The notes beneath the pieces are model-generated. The model saw only the letters and a list, made by a program, of their open reading frames with translations, ran no database searches and had not been told where the DNA came from. From contig JBGAWP010000071.1 of assembly GCA_044227505.1 (NCBI GenBank), forward strand, positions 1-19,943: a stretch of 19,943 nucleotides of DNA, read 5' to 3'. Origin of the DNA: UBA7236 sp044227505. Its GTDB lineage: Bacteria; Bacteroidota; Bacteroidia; Chitinophagales; BACL12. The translations under genes and the position numbers were made by a program. This document shows positions 7,920 to 16,001 of this stretch, piece by piece. Each line of letters opens with the position of its first letter. Within the stretch, counting starts at the first letter, position 1.

Positions 7920-8660
7920 TCAGATCACTTTAGCTTCATTATGCAACAAGTCTGCAATTTGGGCTGCATTTTCGGGGGCAATTAGTTTGCAGCCAGTTTT
8001 TTCAGGCGGCAAAGCAAAAGATTTAACCGATACTTTAATGTTGGCTGTGGATGTTGTGATAATGGCAACCGGTTTCGTTTTAGAAGCCAATATACCACGC
8101 ATGTTTGGAATTCTTGCCTCTGCCATACCTTTTTGTGCACTAATAACACAAGGCATCGCAAGGGTAACTGTTTCTTTTAGTCCTTCCAGTTCGCGTTCTA
8201 TTTTTAAGTTTGTTCCATCAACATCCAATTTTGATGCAAGTGATACATAAGGAAGATCCAAAAGTTCCGCTATCATTCCGCCAACCACTCCCCCATTGTA
8301 ATCTATAGTTTCTTTACCGGTAAATACGATGTCAAATTTTTCATTTTTTGCGTAATCTGCAATTGCTGAAGCTACCTGGAAAGAATCCAAAGGCTCCTGA
8401 TCAACCCGTATTGCATCATCTGCACCAAGAGCCAAAGCCTTTCTGATTATTTGCTCACTATCCGCTTTTCCTACATTTATTACAGTGACAGTTCCGCCCA
8501 GAGTTTCTTTTAATTCCAAAGCCCTTACCAGTGCATACCACTCATCATAGGGGTTAATAATGAATTGTACTCCAGCCTCATTAAATTTTGTATTGTTATC
8601 GGTAAATACAATTTTTGATGTTGTATCCGGAACTTTACTTATACAAACCAATAATTTCAT
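7920..8660 (-). CDS. etfB: Electron transfer flavoprotein beta subunit (FixA-like)
   Basis: This is a 246-residue EtfB, partner of EtfA in the cytosolic electron-transfer flavoprotein; the family binds AMP. Characteristic stretches are LLVCISKVPDTTSKI at the start, INPYDEWYALVRALELKE at about 35-52, ALGADDAIRVD at 77-87, FTGKETIDYNGGVVGGMIAELL at 112-133 and the beta-subunit signature region AEARIPNMRGILASKTKP at about 175-192. Length is normal. It is the first gene of the minus-strand run and has a good -7 box (TATCTTTG) 27 bp ahead of its ATG. The opposite-facing TPR-tilS pair starts 203 bp away. Whether this pair performs simple electron transfer or bifurcation cannot be told safely by eye. 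Confidence 0.95.
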   Translation of the reverse strand: MKLLVCISKVPDTTSKIVFTDNNTKFNEAGVQFIINPYDEWYALVRALELKETLGGTVTVINVGKADSEQIIRKALALGADDAIRVDQEPLDSFQVASAIADYAKNEKFDIVFTGKETIDYNGGVVGGMIAELLDLPYVSLASKLDVDGTNLKIERELEGLKETVTLAMPCVISAQKGMAEARIPNMRGILASKTKPVAIITTSTANIKVSVKSFALPPEKTGCKLIAPENAAQIADLLHNEAKVI

Positions 8661-8686
8661 AGAATTTTTGTCATTTTATATGTGCG

Positions 8687-8694
8687 CAAAGATA
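8687..8694 (-). promoter_or_regulatory. Promoter -7 box for the etfBA operon
   Basis: On the minus strand the sequence reads TATCTTTG, an exact match to TAnnTTTG. It would start transcription about 20 bases before the etfB ATG. No clear -33 TTG is seen at 17-23 bp. Confidence 0.45.
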
Positions 8695-8827
8695 GGATTT
8701 GAAAGTCAGGAATTATAACAGGTAAAGTGGAAGTATGTATCCTTTCAAAACTTAGGGCAATTTAAAAAATAATTTATGTGCTGCTTTGGAAATTTTATAT
8801 ACGGTAACTTTTACAAGTTTACAGACT

Positions 8828-8835
8828 TACCTTTG
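8828..8835 (+). promoter_or_regulatory. Promoter -7 box for the TPR-tilS operon
   Basis: TACCTTTG is an exact match to TAnnTTTG, 28 bases before the ATG at 8864, so the leader would be about 20 nt. It diverges from the etfB box; both lie in the same 203-bp gap. A -33 element is not obvious. Confidence 0.45.
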
Positions 8836-8863
8836 CAGACAATAGATATTAACTTTATCCAGT

Positions 8864-9193
8864 ATGGACCGCATAGAACAACTTTTAAAATACCTGGCTG
8901 AAAATCCGGAAGATTCGTTTTTACAATATGCCCTCGCATTAGAATACCTCAAAAAGGGTGAATTGGAAACCGGACTCCATTATTTCGAAACACTGGTTGA
9001 AAAAGATCCGGATTATATCGGAACATATTATCACCTTGGAAAATTATATAACAAACTCGGCAGAAGATCAGATGCTGAGAATTGTTACACAAAGGGTTTA
9101 AACATTGCAACTAAACTGAACGATCAGCACAGTTTCGCAGAGTTACAAAATGCGAAAACTAACATGAGTTTAGGAATAGACGACGACGAATGA
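8864..9193 (+). CDS. Small tetratricopeptide-repeat protein
   Basis: This is a 109-residue, wholly helical, soluble-looking protein with no signal peptide. TPR units are visible: DSFLQYALALEYLKKGELETGLHYFETLVEKDPDY at about 17-51, then GTYYHLGKLYNKLGRRSDAENCYTKGLNIA at about 53-82, with the typical small and aromatic residues at fixed positions. An acidic C-terminus follows (GIDDDE). Such short TPR proteins usually act as protein-binding adaptors; no partner is evident. Its TGA stop overlaps the tilS ATG (ATGA), so the two proteins are translationally coupled, which suggests a functional or stoichiometric link with tilS. The start is the ATG closest to a good -7 box. Confidence 0.8.
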   Translation: MDRIEQLLKYLAENPEDSFLQYALALEYLKKGELETGLHYFETLVEKDPDYIGTYYHLGKLYNKLGRRSDAENCYTKGLNIATKLNDQHSFAELQNAKTNMSLGIDDDE

Positions 9194-10554
9194 AAGACTT
9201 TACATTCTTAGAAAAATTCAAAACCTATATTGCAAACGAAAAATTATTTTCGGCTGATCAAAAAGTGCTCGTTGCTGTAAGTGGAGGAATTGACAGTGTT
9301 GTTTTATGCGACCTATTTAAAAGGTCGGGTTTTGAGTTCGGCATTATTCACTGCAATTTTCAACTTCGTGGAGACGATTCTGAGAAGGATGCAAAGTTGG
9401 TTCAATACCTCGCGGAAAAATATAATGTTGCCTTCTTTCTCGAAAAATTTGAAACCATAAAGTATCAAAAGGAAAATAAAATTTCATTGGAAGTTGCCGC
9501 AAGAGAATTGAGATATAAATATTTTGAAGAAACCCGACTCAATTTTAATTACGACCGTATTGCAACCGGACATCATCATAACGATAATATCGAAACTACG
9601 ATCTTAAATCTTATCAAAGGTACCGGAATAAAAGGACTCACCGGAATACCAGTTATTAATGGAAAGATAATTCGCCCCCTTTTATTTGCAACACGCTCTG
9701 AAATTGTTTTGTATGCCCGGGAAAATTCGTTAGTTTTTAATTTTGATGAAACCAATTTATCAAATGATTTTGAGCGAAACCGGCTTAGGAATGAAATTAT
9801 TCCATTAATGAAAATGATCAATCCCTCCCTGGAAAAAACCATGATGAGAAATTTGAAGCATTTTAAGGAAATTGCGATCATTTATAATACTCAGATTAAA
9901 AAGAAATTAAATTCCTTAATTCAAATTAAAGGGAACGATACTTATCTGCCGGTTTCCTCAATTCTTCATTTGCCCGGCGCTGCAACCTACCTGCATGAGT
10001 TTCTGCACCCGTACCAATTTAATGAGGATCAGATAAATACGATATTGCAGAGTTTAGGGGAAACGGGAAAAGTATTTTACACTGATAAATACCGAATTGT
10101 TCTCGACAGAAAAAATATTATACTTACCTCAATTGAAAAACAGGATGAAAGTATTATTATTATAGACGAAGAAACGAAAACTATTCCACAAAACGGGTTT
10201 AAATTATTGTTGGAAATTAGTAAATACAATAAAAATATGCAATTTAACAATTCCGGAAATATTGCATATTTTGATGCCGACTCTATTTCTTTTCCATTGG
10301 TATTGCGAACATGGGAAAAGGGAGATTATTTATACCCGCTCGGTATAACAAAAAAGAAATCGGACAAACCGGGAAAGAAAAAGGTCAGCGATATTTTAAC
10401 GAATGCAAAATATAATATTCTTCAAAAGGAAAAAACCAAAGTGTTATTGTGTGGCGATAAAATTATTTGGTTAGTAGGCTTACGTCAGGATTGCAGATTT
10501 CAAATTACTGAAAAGACCACTCGCCTGCTTAAAATAAAAATGCTCCCTGATTAG
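9190..10554 (+). CDS. tilS: tRNA(Ile)-lysidine synthetase
   Basis: This is a 454-residue TilS, the essential cytosolic enzyme that uses ATP and lysine to change C34 of the CAU-anticodon tRNA-Ile into lysidine, so that it reads AUA. The N-type ATP-pyrophosphatase core is complete: the PP-loop VSGGIDS at 30-36, HCNFQLRGDDSEKDA at 54-68, EVAARELRYKYFEE at 101-114, ATGHHHNDNIETTILNLIKG at 125-144, then RPLL at 162-165 and DETNLSNDFERNRLRNEIIP at 186-205. A tRNA-binding linker follows, and a C-terminal TilS domain from about 370 contains RTWEKGDYLYPLG. The size fits Bacteroidota TilS. The gene overlaps the TPR gene by four bases. Its TAG stop lies inside a terminator hairpin. Confidence 0.95.
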   Translation: MKDFTFLEKFKTYIANEKLFSADQKVLVAVSGGIDSVVLCDLFKRSGFEFGIIHCNFQLRGDDSEKDAKLVQYLAEKYNVAFFLEKFETIKYQKENKISLEVAARELRYKYFEETRLNFNYDRIATGHHHNDNIETTILNLIKGTGIKGLTGIPVINGKIIRPLLFATRSEIVLYARENSLVFNFDETNLSNDFERNRLRNEIIPLMKMINPSLEKTMMRNLKHFKEIAIIYNTQIKKKLNSLIQIKGNDTYLPVSSILHLPGAATYLHEFLHPYQFNEDQINTILQSLGETGKVFYTDKYRIVLDRKNIILTSIEKQDESIIIIDEETKTIPQNGFKLLLEISKYNKNMQFNNSGNIAYFDADSISFPLVLRTWEKGDYLYPLGITKKKSDKPGKKKVSDILTNAKYNILQKEKTKVLLCGDKIIWLVGLRQDCRFQITEKTTRLLKIKMLPD

Positions 10555-10564
10555 GAAGCATTTT
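10537..10564. terminator. Terminator shared by tilS and the convergent metalloprotease gene
   Basis: AAAATGC-TCC, a 7-base loop, GGA, a bulged A and GCATTTT form a stem of about ten pairs. The tilS stop codon (10552-10554) lies in it. On the minus strand it is followed by TTTTTATTTT, so it looks stronger for the metalloprotease gene. Confidence 0.6.
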
Positions 10565-10588
10565 ATTATAAATAACATTTTGATTTTA

Positions 10589-12022
10589 TCAATTATTAAT
10601 CATCAGTTTCAATACATCTGTTTTATTTCCATTATTCAATTGAATGAAATAAATTCCTTCACTTAGTTCCGGTAAATTTAATTGTAATTTATCTGACCCG
10701 GCATTAACGGAAATGTTATCCGACAACACAACTTTACCGGTAATGTCGAATAAGTTTAAAGTTCCTGTAAAACTTTCTGTTGAATGATAAGTGATATCAA
10801 CGTTTGCTCCAGAGGCAGCTGGATTTGGATAAACACTGAAATAATTAAATATTTCACTTTCCTGAACAGACGTTAGTACAGACCCTGTGGTAAAATTGAA
10901 TGCAAGCGAAGCTTCCTCACAAGTATTGAGTGGTGCTAATGGTCTCACTCTCCAGTAATATTTTTTATCCACCTGAAGATTTTTTTCCTCATAAAAATTA
11001 TTGGTGGTTACCACATCGTGAGCAATTGCAGAAAATCCGCTGCTATAAGAAATTTGTAAATGATATTGTGTAGCGTTTTCTACCGGTGTCCATTCCAGAT
11101 AAACATAATTCGGATAAAGATCAACTGCATTGTTTAAAGGAACTACCGGCGATGGAGTTTCAGTAAGATCTACATATACCGGAGTTGGAAAATCCAACAT
11201 GTTATTTCTTGGTCCGAGTAAATTTGCGATCATTGCATCCTGTTGTTCTGCAGAAAATTTATCGGTGCATGCGTCATTAGAATAGGACATATAAAATGTT
11301 CCATCGCTGAAAAAAGTATCACCATTAGGATCTGTTTGCATAGGTCCGGGGCAATTCCATCTATAATCAAGATAATCAGGAGGAGTATCACAGAATCCAT
11401 CAGCGGCAGAATTGCAATTCGCACCATTTACCCATTCCTGATCTTCATCATCCGGTATTCCATATTCCCAACCATAAAAAGTATGTGGCAGAGAGAAAAA
11501 GTGACCAAATTCGTGTGCAATGGTTGTCCCTCCGGGCATTGCACAAGATTTTGCAACAGCAACCCCATTATCTGAAGGGCTGAAATAACCGCAATTTCCC
11601 GCAGGATCAGAAACAAAATAAACATTTAAAAGGTCGTCAACATTGTTTTCATCCATCATATCCTCACCATCATACCAATCGTGTTCGTAAAAGTCAGAAT
11701 TATCAATGTAATCCAATTCACCGTAGATGTAAAAAATAAAACCGGTCTCGGCAAAATGATCATTAAGTTCGCAAACTGCTGTATAGAGATAGGTATGATT
11801 GTAATAACCAATACCGTCATCGTTACCAACTATATGCACCTTCATAGGGATATAGTAGGTTGTGCCACCGCGTAAACCCGGGTCTTGAGGGATATAATTG
11901 TTTTGAAAATTGCGCAACCATGTCATATTTTCCTCTGTAAACAAGGTTCCGCAATAGTTTGATTGTGCTTTTAAGGGTATTACAAAAGCTACAAACGCAA
12001 TAATGGAAAGGAGTTTTTTCAT
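10589..12022 (-). CDS. M43-family zinc metalloprotease with T9SS sorting tail
   Basis: This is a 477-residue secreted protease starting at the ATG at 12022; a TTG lies just in front of it and is unlikely to be used. There is a signal peptide at residues 1 to about 20 (KKLLSIIAFVAFVIPLKAQ). The M43 (pappalysin/cytophagalysin-type) catalytic domain has the zinc motif HEFGHFFSLPH at about 170-180, with H170, H174 and H180 as ligands and E171 as base, and a Met-turn YMSYSNDAC near 245. Cys pairs around 200-225 are typical of the family. A fibronectin III-like domain (about 288-380, WTPVENATQYHLQIS, YYWRVRPL) precedes a type A T9SS C-terminal domain from about 393 (YPNPAASG, then LFDITGKVV, then LSEGIYFIQL). 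The protein should cross the outer membrane through T9SS and act on extracellular peptides. It diverges from mdh. Confidence 0.92.
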   Translation of the reverse strand: MKKLLSIIAFVAFVIPLKAQSNYCGTLFTEENMTWLRNFQNNYIPQDPGLRGGTTYYIPMKVHIVGNDDGIGYYNHTYLYTAVCELNDHFAETGFIFYIYGELDYIDNSDFYEHDWYDGEDMMDENNVDDLLNVYFVSDPAGNCGYFSPSDNGVAVAKSCAMPGGTTIAHEFGHFFSLPHTFYGWEYGIPDDEDQEWVNGANCNSAADGFCDTPPDYLDYRWNCPGPMQTDPNGDTFFSDGTFYMSYSNDACTDKFSAEQQDAMIANLLGPRNNMLDFPTPVYVDLTETPSPVVPLNNAVDLYPNYVYLEWTPVENATQYHLQISYSSGFSAIAHDVVTTNNFYEEKNLQVDKKYYWRVRPLAPLNTCEEASLAFNFTTGSVLTSVQESEIFNYFSVYPNPAASGANVDITYHSTESFTGTLNLFDITGKVVLSDNISVNAGSDKLQLNLPELSEGIYFIQLNNGNKTDVLKLMINN

Positions 12023-12056
12023 CAATTGTTGAATTATTGTGTAAAGTTAAAAAGTA

Positions 12057-12070
12057 TTAATTTAAATTAA
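12057..12070. promoter_or_regulatory. Perfect 14-bp AT palindrome in the protease-mdh divergent gap
   Basis: TTAATTTAAATTAA is its own reverse complement and lies between the two divergent starts (12022 and 12142). It could be an operator for either gene, but it contains only A and T, so chance is a fair explanation. Confidence 0.25.
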
Positions 12071-12113
12071 CATCAAACTTTGTGCATAAAGCTATCATTA
12101 ACCTCAAATGGCA

Positions 12114-12121
12114 TAAATTTG
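12114..12121 (+). promoter_or_regulatory. Promoter -7 box for mdh
   Basis: TAAATTTG is an exact match to TAnnTTTG, ending 20 bases before the chosen mdh ATG at 12142. If used, the transcript would begin downstream of the alternative GTG at 12082, which supports the ATG start. No clear -33 TTG is present. Confidence 0.4.
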
Positions 12122-12141
12122 CACCCGAAAATGACAAATAT

Positions 12142-13083
12142 ATGAGTAAAGTAACCGTTGTAGGGGCTGGAAATGTGGGTTCTACCGTAGCCAATGTTCT
12201 CGCTCACAAAGATTTTTTAAATGAGATAATTCTGTTGGACATTAAGGAAGGAACTGCAGAAGGAAAGAGTTTGGATACCTGGCAGCAGGCTCCTATTGAT
12301 TATTATAGCACTAAGGTTGTTGGAGTTACAAACGATTACACGCGCACTGCGGGGAGTGATGTGGTAGTTATTACTTCCGGTTTGCCGCGTAAACCGGGTA
12401 TGAGCCGCGACGATTTAATCAGTGTTAATGCCGGCATCGTTAAATCGGTAACCGAACAAATAATAAAATACTCCCCACAGGCTATTATTATTGTTGTATC
12501 CAATCCTCTGGATGTTATGACATACTGTGCCTTTTTGACAGCCAAGGTAGATTCAAAACGTGTTTTTGGCATGGCGGGAATCTTAGATACGGCTAGATAC
12601 CGTGCTTTTTTAGCTGAGGCGCTTAATTGTTCACCAAAGGATATACAGGCAGTTTTAATGGGAGGCCATGGCGATACAATGGTTCCTCTGCCAAGATATA
12701 CAACAGTTGCAGGTATCCCGGTAACAGAAATGATAGATGATGAAAAATTGAACGCAATAGTACAGCGAACCAAAGTTGGAGGTGGCGAAATTGTAAATCT
12801 GTTAGGCACATCTGCCTGGTACGCTCCTGGCGCGGCTGCAGCCCAAATGGTGGAGGCTATCATCAAAAACGAACAACGTATCTTTCCTTGTTGCGTAATG
12901 CTTAATGGAGAATATGGGTTGAAGGATATATATCTCGGTGTTCCCGTTAAACTTGGAAAAAATGGAATAGAGCAGATCATAGAATTAAAATTGAATTCTG
13001 AAGAAATGACCCTATTACAAAACTCAGCAGTTGCCGTAAAAGAAGTGATGAGCGTTTTGGATAAAATGAATGCGGGCAGCTGA
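12142..13083 (+). CDS. mdh: Malate dehydrogenase (LDH-like bacterial type)
   Basis: This is a 313-residue NAD-dependent malate dehydrogenase, which interconverts malate and oxaloacetate in the TCA cycle in the cytosol. I chose the ATG at 12142 because the conserved protein begins MSKVTVVGAGNVGST; the frame is open further upstream to a GTG at 12082, but those 20 residues look non-homologous and overlap the promoter box. Landmarks are the GAGNVG dinucleotide loop at 8-13, D33 for NAD preference, the substrate loop SGLPRKPGMSRDD with R83 and R89, VSNPLDVMTY at 119-128, LDTARYRAF with D149 and R152, and GGHGDTMVPLPRY with the catalytic H176. Arg at 83 marks malate rather than lactate specificity. 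It is a single-gene unit with its own hairpin terminator. Its flanking by secreted proteases seems incidental. Confidence 0.96.
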   Translation: MSKVTVVGAGNVGSTVANVLAHKDFLNEIILLDIKEGTAEGKSLDTWQQAPIDYYSTKVVGVTNDYTRTAGSDVVVITSGLPRKPGMSRDDLISVNAGIVKSVTEQIIKYSPQAIIIVVSNPLDVMTYCAFLTAKVDSKRVFGMAGILDTARYRAFLAEALNCSPKDIQAVLMGGHGDTMVPLPRYTTVAGIPVTEMIDDEKLNAIVQRTKVGGGEIVNLLGTSAWYAPGAAAAQMVEAIIKNEQRIFPCCVMLNGEYGLKDIYLGVPVKLGKNGIEQIIELKLNSEEMTLLQNSAVAVKEVMSVLDKMNAGS

Positions 13084-13104
13084 TATATCTTAAATTAATA
13101 TCAG

Positions 13105-13171
13105 ACCATACAGAAACTAAAAACACAAGTATTTGTGTAAATAATCAAATTAGATTCTGTATGGTTTTTTT
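13105..13171 (+). terminator. Nested-hairpin terminator after mdh
   Basis: ACCATACAGAA (13105-13115) pairs perfectly with TTCTGTATGGT (13155-13165), followed by a run of seven T. The 39-nt interior carries a second hairpin, ACACAA-gtat-TTGTGT (13123-13138). Terminator function is likely; the long structured loop is unusual. It also lies 26 bp upstream of the next gene. Confidence 0.65.
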
Positions 13172-13196
13172 ATTGGAATTTGTTAAATAAAAAATT

Positions 13197-13622
13197 TTGC
13201 AGAAAACTATTAAACTGATTATAAAAAAAATCCCGCCAAAAGGATATCATATTTTTGTTAAAGGAAAAATACAAGGTATTGAAGTTAAATTTTTAATTGA
13301 TACCGGGGCTTCAAAAAGTGTGGTAGATAAATCATTTACTGAGAAACATTTTAAAGATCAACCGATCAAAAAAACAGAACACCAAACAACCGGATTAGGT
13401 GCAAATATTCAAAACAGTGAATTTATAAAATTTAAAAGACTAAAAATCGGTTCCCGATCTATTAAACCCATTGAGTTCGCTTTATTAGATCTGGAAATGG
13501 TAAATTCTGCTTACACATCAGCCGGACTTGACCCTGTGTATGCTATTTTAGGGGGAGATATTTTAATGAAATATAAATGCACTATAGATTACTCCAACGC
13601 ACTACTGCTGTTTAATAAATAA
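13197..13622 (+). CDS. Single-domain retropepsin-like aspartic protease
   Basis: This is a 141-residue cytosolic-looking protein without a signal peptide. FLIDTGASKSVVD at about 32-44 is the aspartic protease active-site motif (D35, T36, G37), and LDPVYAILGGDILMKY near 110-125 is the second hydrophobic-Gly element of retropepsin folds. Only one DTG is present, so an active enzyme would need to be a homodimer. Many Bacteroidota carry such small proteins annotated as retropepsin-like or clan AA aspartic proteases; their substrates are unknown. The frame has an in-frame stop at 13188 and no early ATG, so the start must be the TTG at 13197 (or, less likely, ATT at 13194). It follows the mdh terminator and is convergent with the PKD metalloprotease, sharing a strong terminator with it. 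Confidence 0.8.
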   Translation: MQKTIKLIIKKIPPKGYHIFVKGKIQGIEVKFLIDTGASKSVVDKSFTEKHFKDQPIKKTEHQTTGLGANIQNSEFIKFKRLKIGSRSIKPIEFALLDLEMVNSAYTSAGLDPVYAILGGDILMKYKCTIDYSNALLLFNK

Positions 13623-13632
13623 TTTTAACGTA

Positions 13633-13678
13633 AATAAAAAAAGAGGAATTTCATATTTAAAATTCCTCTTTTTTTATT
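13633..13678. terminator. Strong bidirectional terminator between convergent genes
   Basis: A perfect 19-bp inverted repeat (13633-13651 with 13660-13678; core AGAGGAATTT/AAATTCCTCT) with an 8-base loop. A7 on one arm and T7 on the other provide a U-tract on both strands. It sits 10 bp after the retropepsin-like stop and 11 bp from the stop of the minus-strand protease gene. Confidence 0.85.
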
Positions 13679-13689
13679 TGCAATTGATA

Positions 13690-15780
13690 TTAAAAAACAA
13701 ACAATTTTTCTGATGCTGAAAATTGTCCATTTCCAATTTTAATGATGTAACATCCTTTTGAAATACCATGATCCGATGGATTAAAAACATATTGATGACT
13801 CCCTGCGTTTTGGCTACCAAGATCAACCACGGCAATAGTTTTGCCAAACAAGTCAACTATGGATATGTGCAGGTTTTCCTGATTCTTTAAACTGTAATAT
13901 AATATTGTTTCTGAATTACTCGCTGTTGGATTTGGCGCTAATTTTAATGCTATTAGTTCTTCCTGCAACGGAGAGCTCAAAACACCGGAAAAGAAATTAA
14001 AATCGTCAATAAAAATATTATTTACATAGGGATTATAATTAAATTCTAATTTGAATTTAACATTATTCGTTTTACACGCTTCCGGTAAATTAAATTGGGC
14101 TGATGCCCACTGGTCGGGATAATTTGGATAAAAATCGGAAGATCCACCATAACTGCTTATCAGATCCTGACCTGTAACCTTATTCATATAAATCCAACTA
14201 TCTCCACAATTTGTGCTGTAATAAACTTTTAATGCCATTGTATAATCAGCAGATGTTGTACCAAATGAAGTTGTGCTGTATTTGAAAAATAAATTATCTG
14301 TCAGTCCGAGTGAAAGATCAAATGATGGTGAAATAGCAACATCCGTTTCGAGATCAGGACCAAAACGACTGTTTAACCAAATACATCCGGTATTCCAATA
14401 TCCGTTGGTAGATCTCCATAACCATTCTCTGTCATCCGGGTATTTATTATATAATATCCAGTTTGAATTTACTTCTTCTTCAGAATTAAAATCTCCAAAA
14501 TAATTTTCATCTAATTCAGGAACAGAATTGGATACATATAAATAATCATCAAATACTTTTGTGTTTGTACCTGAAGCATTTGTAACACTTAGTGTAACCG
14601 AATGCCATCCAACATCATTATATTGAACCACAGGATTAATTTCTGTTGAAGTTTCAGGAATTCCACCTTCAAATGTCCACACTCTGCTATCCACTTCTGC
14701 ATTAAAACTAACATCATAAAAAGTAATGGAATTGCCCTTGCAAGTGAGGCGATCAGGTGTATGAAAATCGGCTTTTGGAGTACATAAGCCACTGATATAA
14801 CCATCATTGGTACCGGTAAGAATTTTATTTTCTTCCGTCCATAAATTATTGCGCATGGCATCTTCAGCTTCTAAAGTTGCATATATCCTCGCCTTTTGTC
14901 CTTCAGTGAACATGGTGCTGCAATAAGAGTATTCCATGTGATTTTGCACATTGTCAACGCTGCCTGAACAGGTATTTCCAGCTAAATTACATGAGGTCCA
15001 TCCCTCTGTCATTGGTGTATCAGGCACCTGATCGTCACCGCAAGCTACTCCCGGGCTATTACTGTTTCCCCAAACATGTTGCAGGTTAAGGTAATGCCCA
15101 ATTTCATGCGACAATACATGAGCTGCATAAGATCCTGCTGTACCAATGGTTCCAACGTAATCCTGACGACAAATGATACCATCAACTGTATACATTATTC
15201 CTGCAATACTACCTGGATAATATGCATAGGCAGCTGCGCCATTTTGAAGATCTTTAACTACCCATATATTTAAATATTTACCCGATTGCCATCCACCTAA
15301 TTTCGCTGCATCCGAACCTGTATAGGTGCGCAATGATGCTATACGGTCGATCCCATTTGTACAGGTGCTGCTTAACTCTTTCTGTGCAAGCCTGAACTCA
15401 ATATTACAATCCGCGGCGATGTCCTGAAATTCAGGTATTGTTGCAGCAAAATCTGTATTCGTTTTCCTGAAATCAGCATTAATATGCTCAATCGCATCAT
15501 AAACCTGTTCATCGCTGATATTTTCGCCATTATAATCATGTATAATATGAAAAACCACAGGAATTATTATTGTCTCGCCTTCAATGCGCATTATGGAAGT
15601 TAAACGCTCTGCTGCCCGTTTTTCGAAATCGGCTTCCCTATCTAGAATTTCAGGATATAATTCAATCAGTTTCTTTCTTTCCAGATCGGTACCGCAAACC
15701 TCCTTTACCTGTGCTACGAGTAGGTTTCCTCCCAAAATAAACATTCCTGAAAATAATAATTTCGTAAACCTGTTTTTCAT
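13690..15780 (-). CDS. M43-family zinc metalloprotease with PKD domain and T9SS sorting tail
   Basis: This is a 696-residue secreted protease with a signal peptide at 1 to about 23. A pro-region or N-terminal segment is followed by the M43 domain: PVVFHIIHDYNGENISDEQ at 74-92, the zinc motif HEIGHYLNLQH at 225-235 (H225, E226, H229, H235) and a Met-turn HMEYSYC at 281-287. A PKD domain lies at about 334-417 (ADFHTPDRLTCKGNSITFYD, ending VTLSVTNASGT). A jelly-roll, MAM-like domain of about 170 residues follows (about 425-600, with the ending NNIFIDDFNF), then a type A T9SS domain from about 612 (LAPNPTAS, LFGKTIAVV, ISKGCYIIKI). It is predicted to be exported through T9SS and to act on extracellular protein. 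This domain order is common in Bacteroidota M43 proteases. It diverges from the MopE-repeat gene, and its catalytic motif differs in detail from that of the first M43 gene in the window. Confidence 0.92.
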   Translation of the reverse strand: MKNRFTKLLFSGMFILGGNLLVAQVKEVCGTDLERKKLIELYPEILDREADFEKRAAERLTSIMRIEGETIIIPVVFHIIHDYNGENISDEQVYDAIEHINADFRKTNTDFAATIPEFQDIAADCNIEFRLAQKELSSTCTNGIDRIASLRTYTGSDAAKLGGWQSGKYLNIWVVKDLQNGAAAYAYYPGSIAGIMYTVDGIICRQDYVGTIGTAGSYAAHVLSHEIGHYLNLQHVWGNSNSPGVACGDDQVPDTPMTEGWTSCNLAGNTCSGSVDNVQNHMEYSYCSTMFTEGQKARIYATLEAEDAMRNNLWTEENKILTGTNDGYISGLCTPKADFHTPDRLTCKGNSITFYDVSFNAEVDSRVWTFEGGIPETSTEINPVVQYNDVGWHSVTLSVTNASGTNTKVFDDYLYVSNSVPELDENYFGDFNSEEEVNSNWILYNKYPDDREWLWRSTNGYWNTGCIWLNSRFGPDLETDVAISPSFDLSLGLTDNLFFKYSTTSFGTTSADYTMALKVYYSTNCGDSWIYMNKVTGQDLISSYGGSSDFYPNYPDQWASAQFNLPEACKTNNVKFKLEFNYNPYVNNIFIDDFNFFSGVLSSPLQEELIALKLAPNPTASNSETILYYSLKNQENLHISIVDLFGKTIAVVDLGSQNAGSHQYVFNPSDHGISKGCYIIKIGNGQFSASEKLFVF

Positions 15781-15827
15781 ATTAGTATTTTAAAATATAA
15801 TTCTTGCCGATGGATATTAAGCAAACC

Positions 15828-15835
15828 CAAATGTA
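15828..15835 (-). promoter_or_regulatory. Promoter -7 box for the PKD metalloprotease gene
   Basis: On the minus strand it reads TACATTTG, an exact TAnnTTTG match, 47 bases before the ATG at 15780. No clear -33 element was seen. Confidence 0.4.
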
Positions 15836-15966
15836 AAGCGTAAATACTTATTTTTTGTCATCTTTCAGCATGTTTTATTGACTGCCATAAATTGCCAATT
15901 GCAGATTACGAATATATTGAAATACTACCCACATAATAAGCAACTATATAGAGTAAAAAAAAATTG

Positions 15967-16001
15967 TAACTAATTGACAATCAATTATATAATATTAGTT
16001 A
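15967..16001. promoter_or_regulatory. Overlapping dyads in the divergent region
   Basis: An 8-bp perfect inverted repeat (TAACTAAT/ATTAGTTA, 19-base spacer) overlaps a second 6-bp repeat (AATTGA-CAA-TCAATT) lying at its left arm and spacer. This could be a regulator-binding site serving both divergent genes. The low GC content makes chance repeats likely, so the call is tentative. Confidence 0.25.

Noticed and set aside
12082..12141. An N-terminal extension of mdh from a GTG start
   Set aside because: The added 20 residues precede the conserved MSKVTVVGAGNVG start, and the best promoter box lies inside them.
12336..12980. A 214-codon open frame on the minus strand inside mdh
   Set aside because: mdh is unmistakable on the plus strand. 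The antisense translation has no recognisable family motif and its openness follows from mdh codon use.
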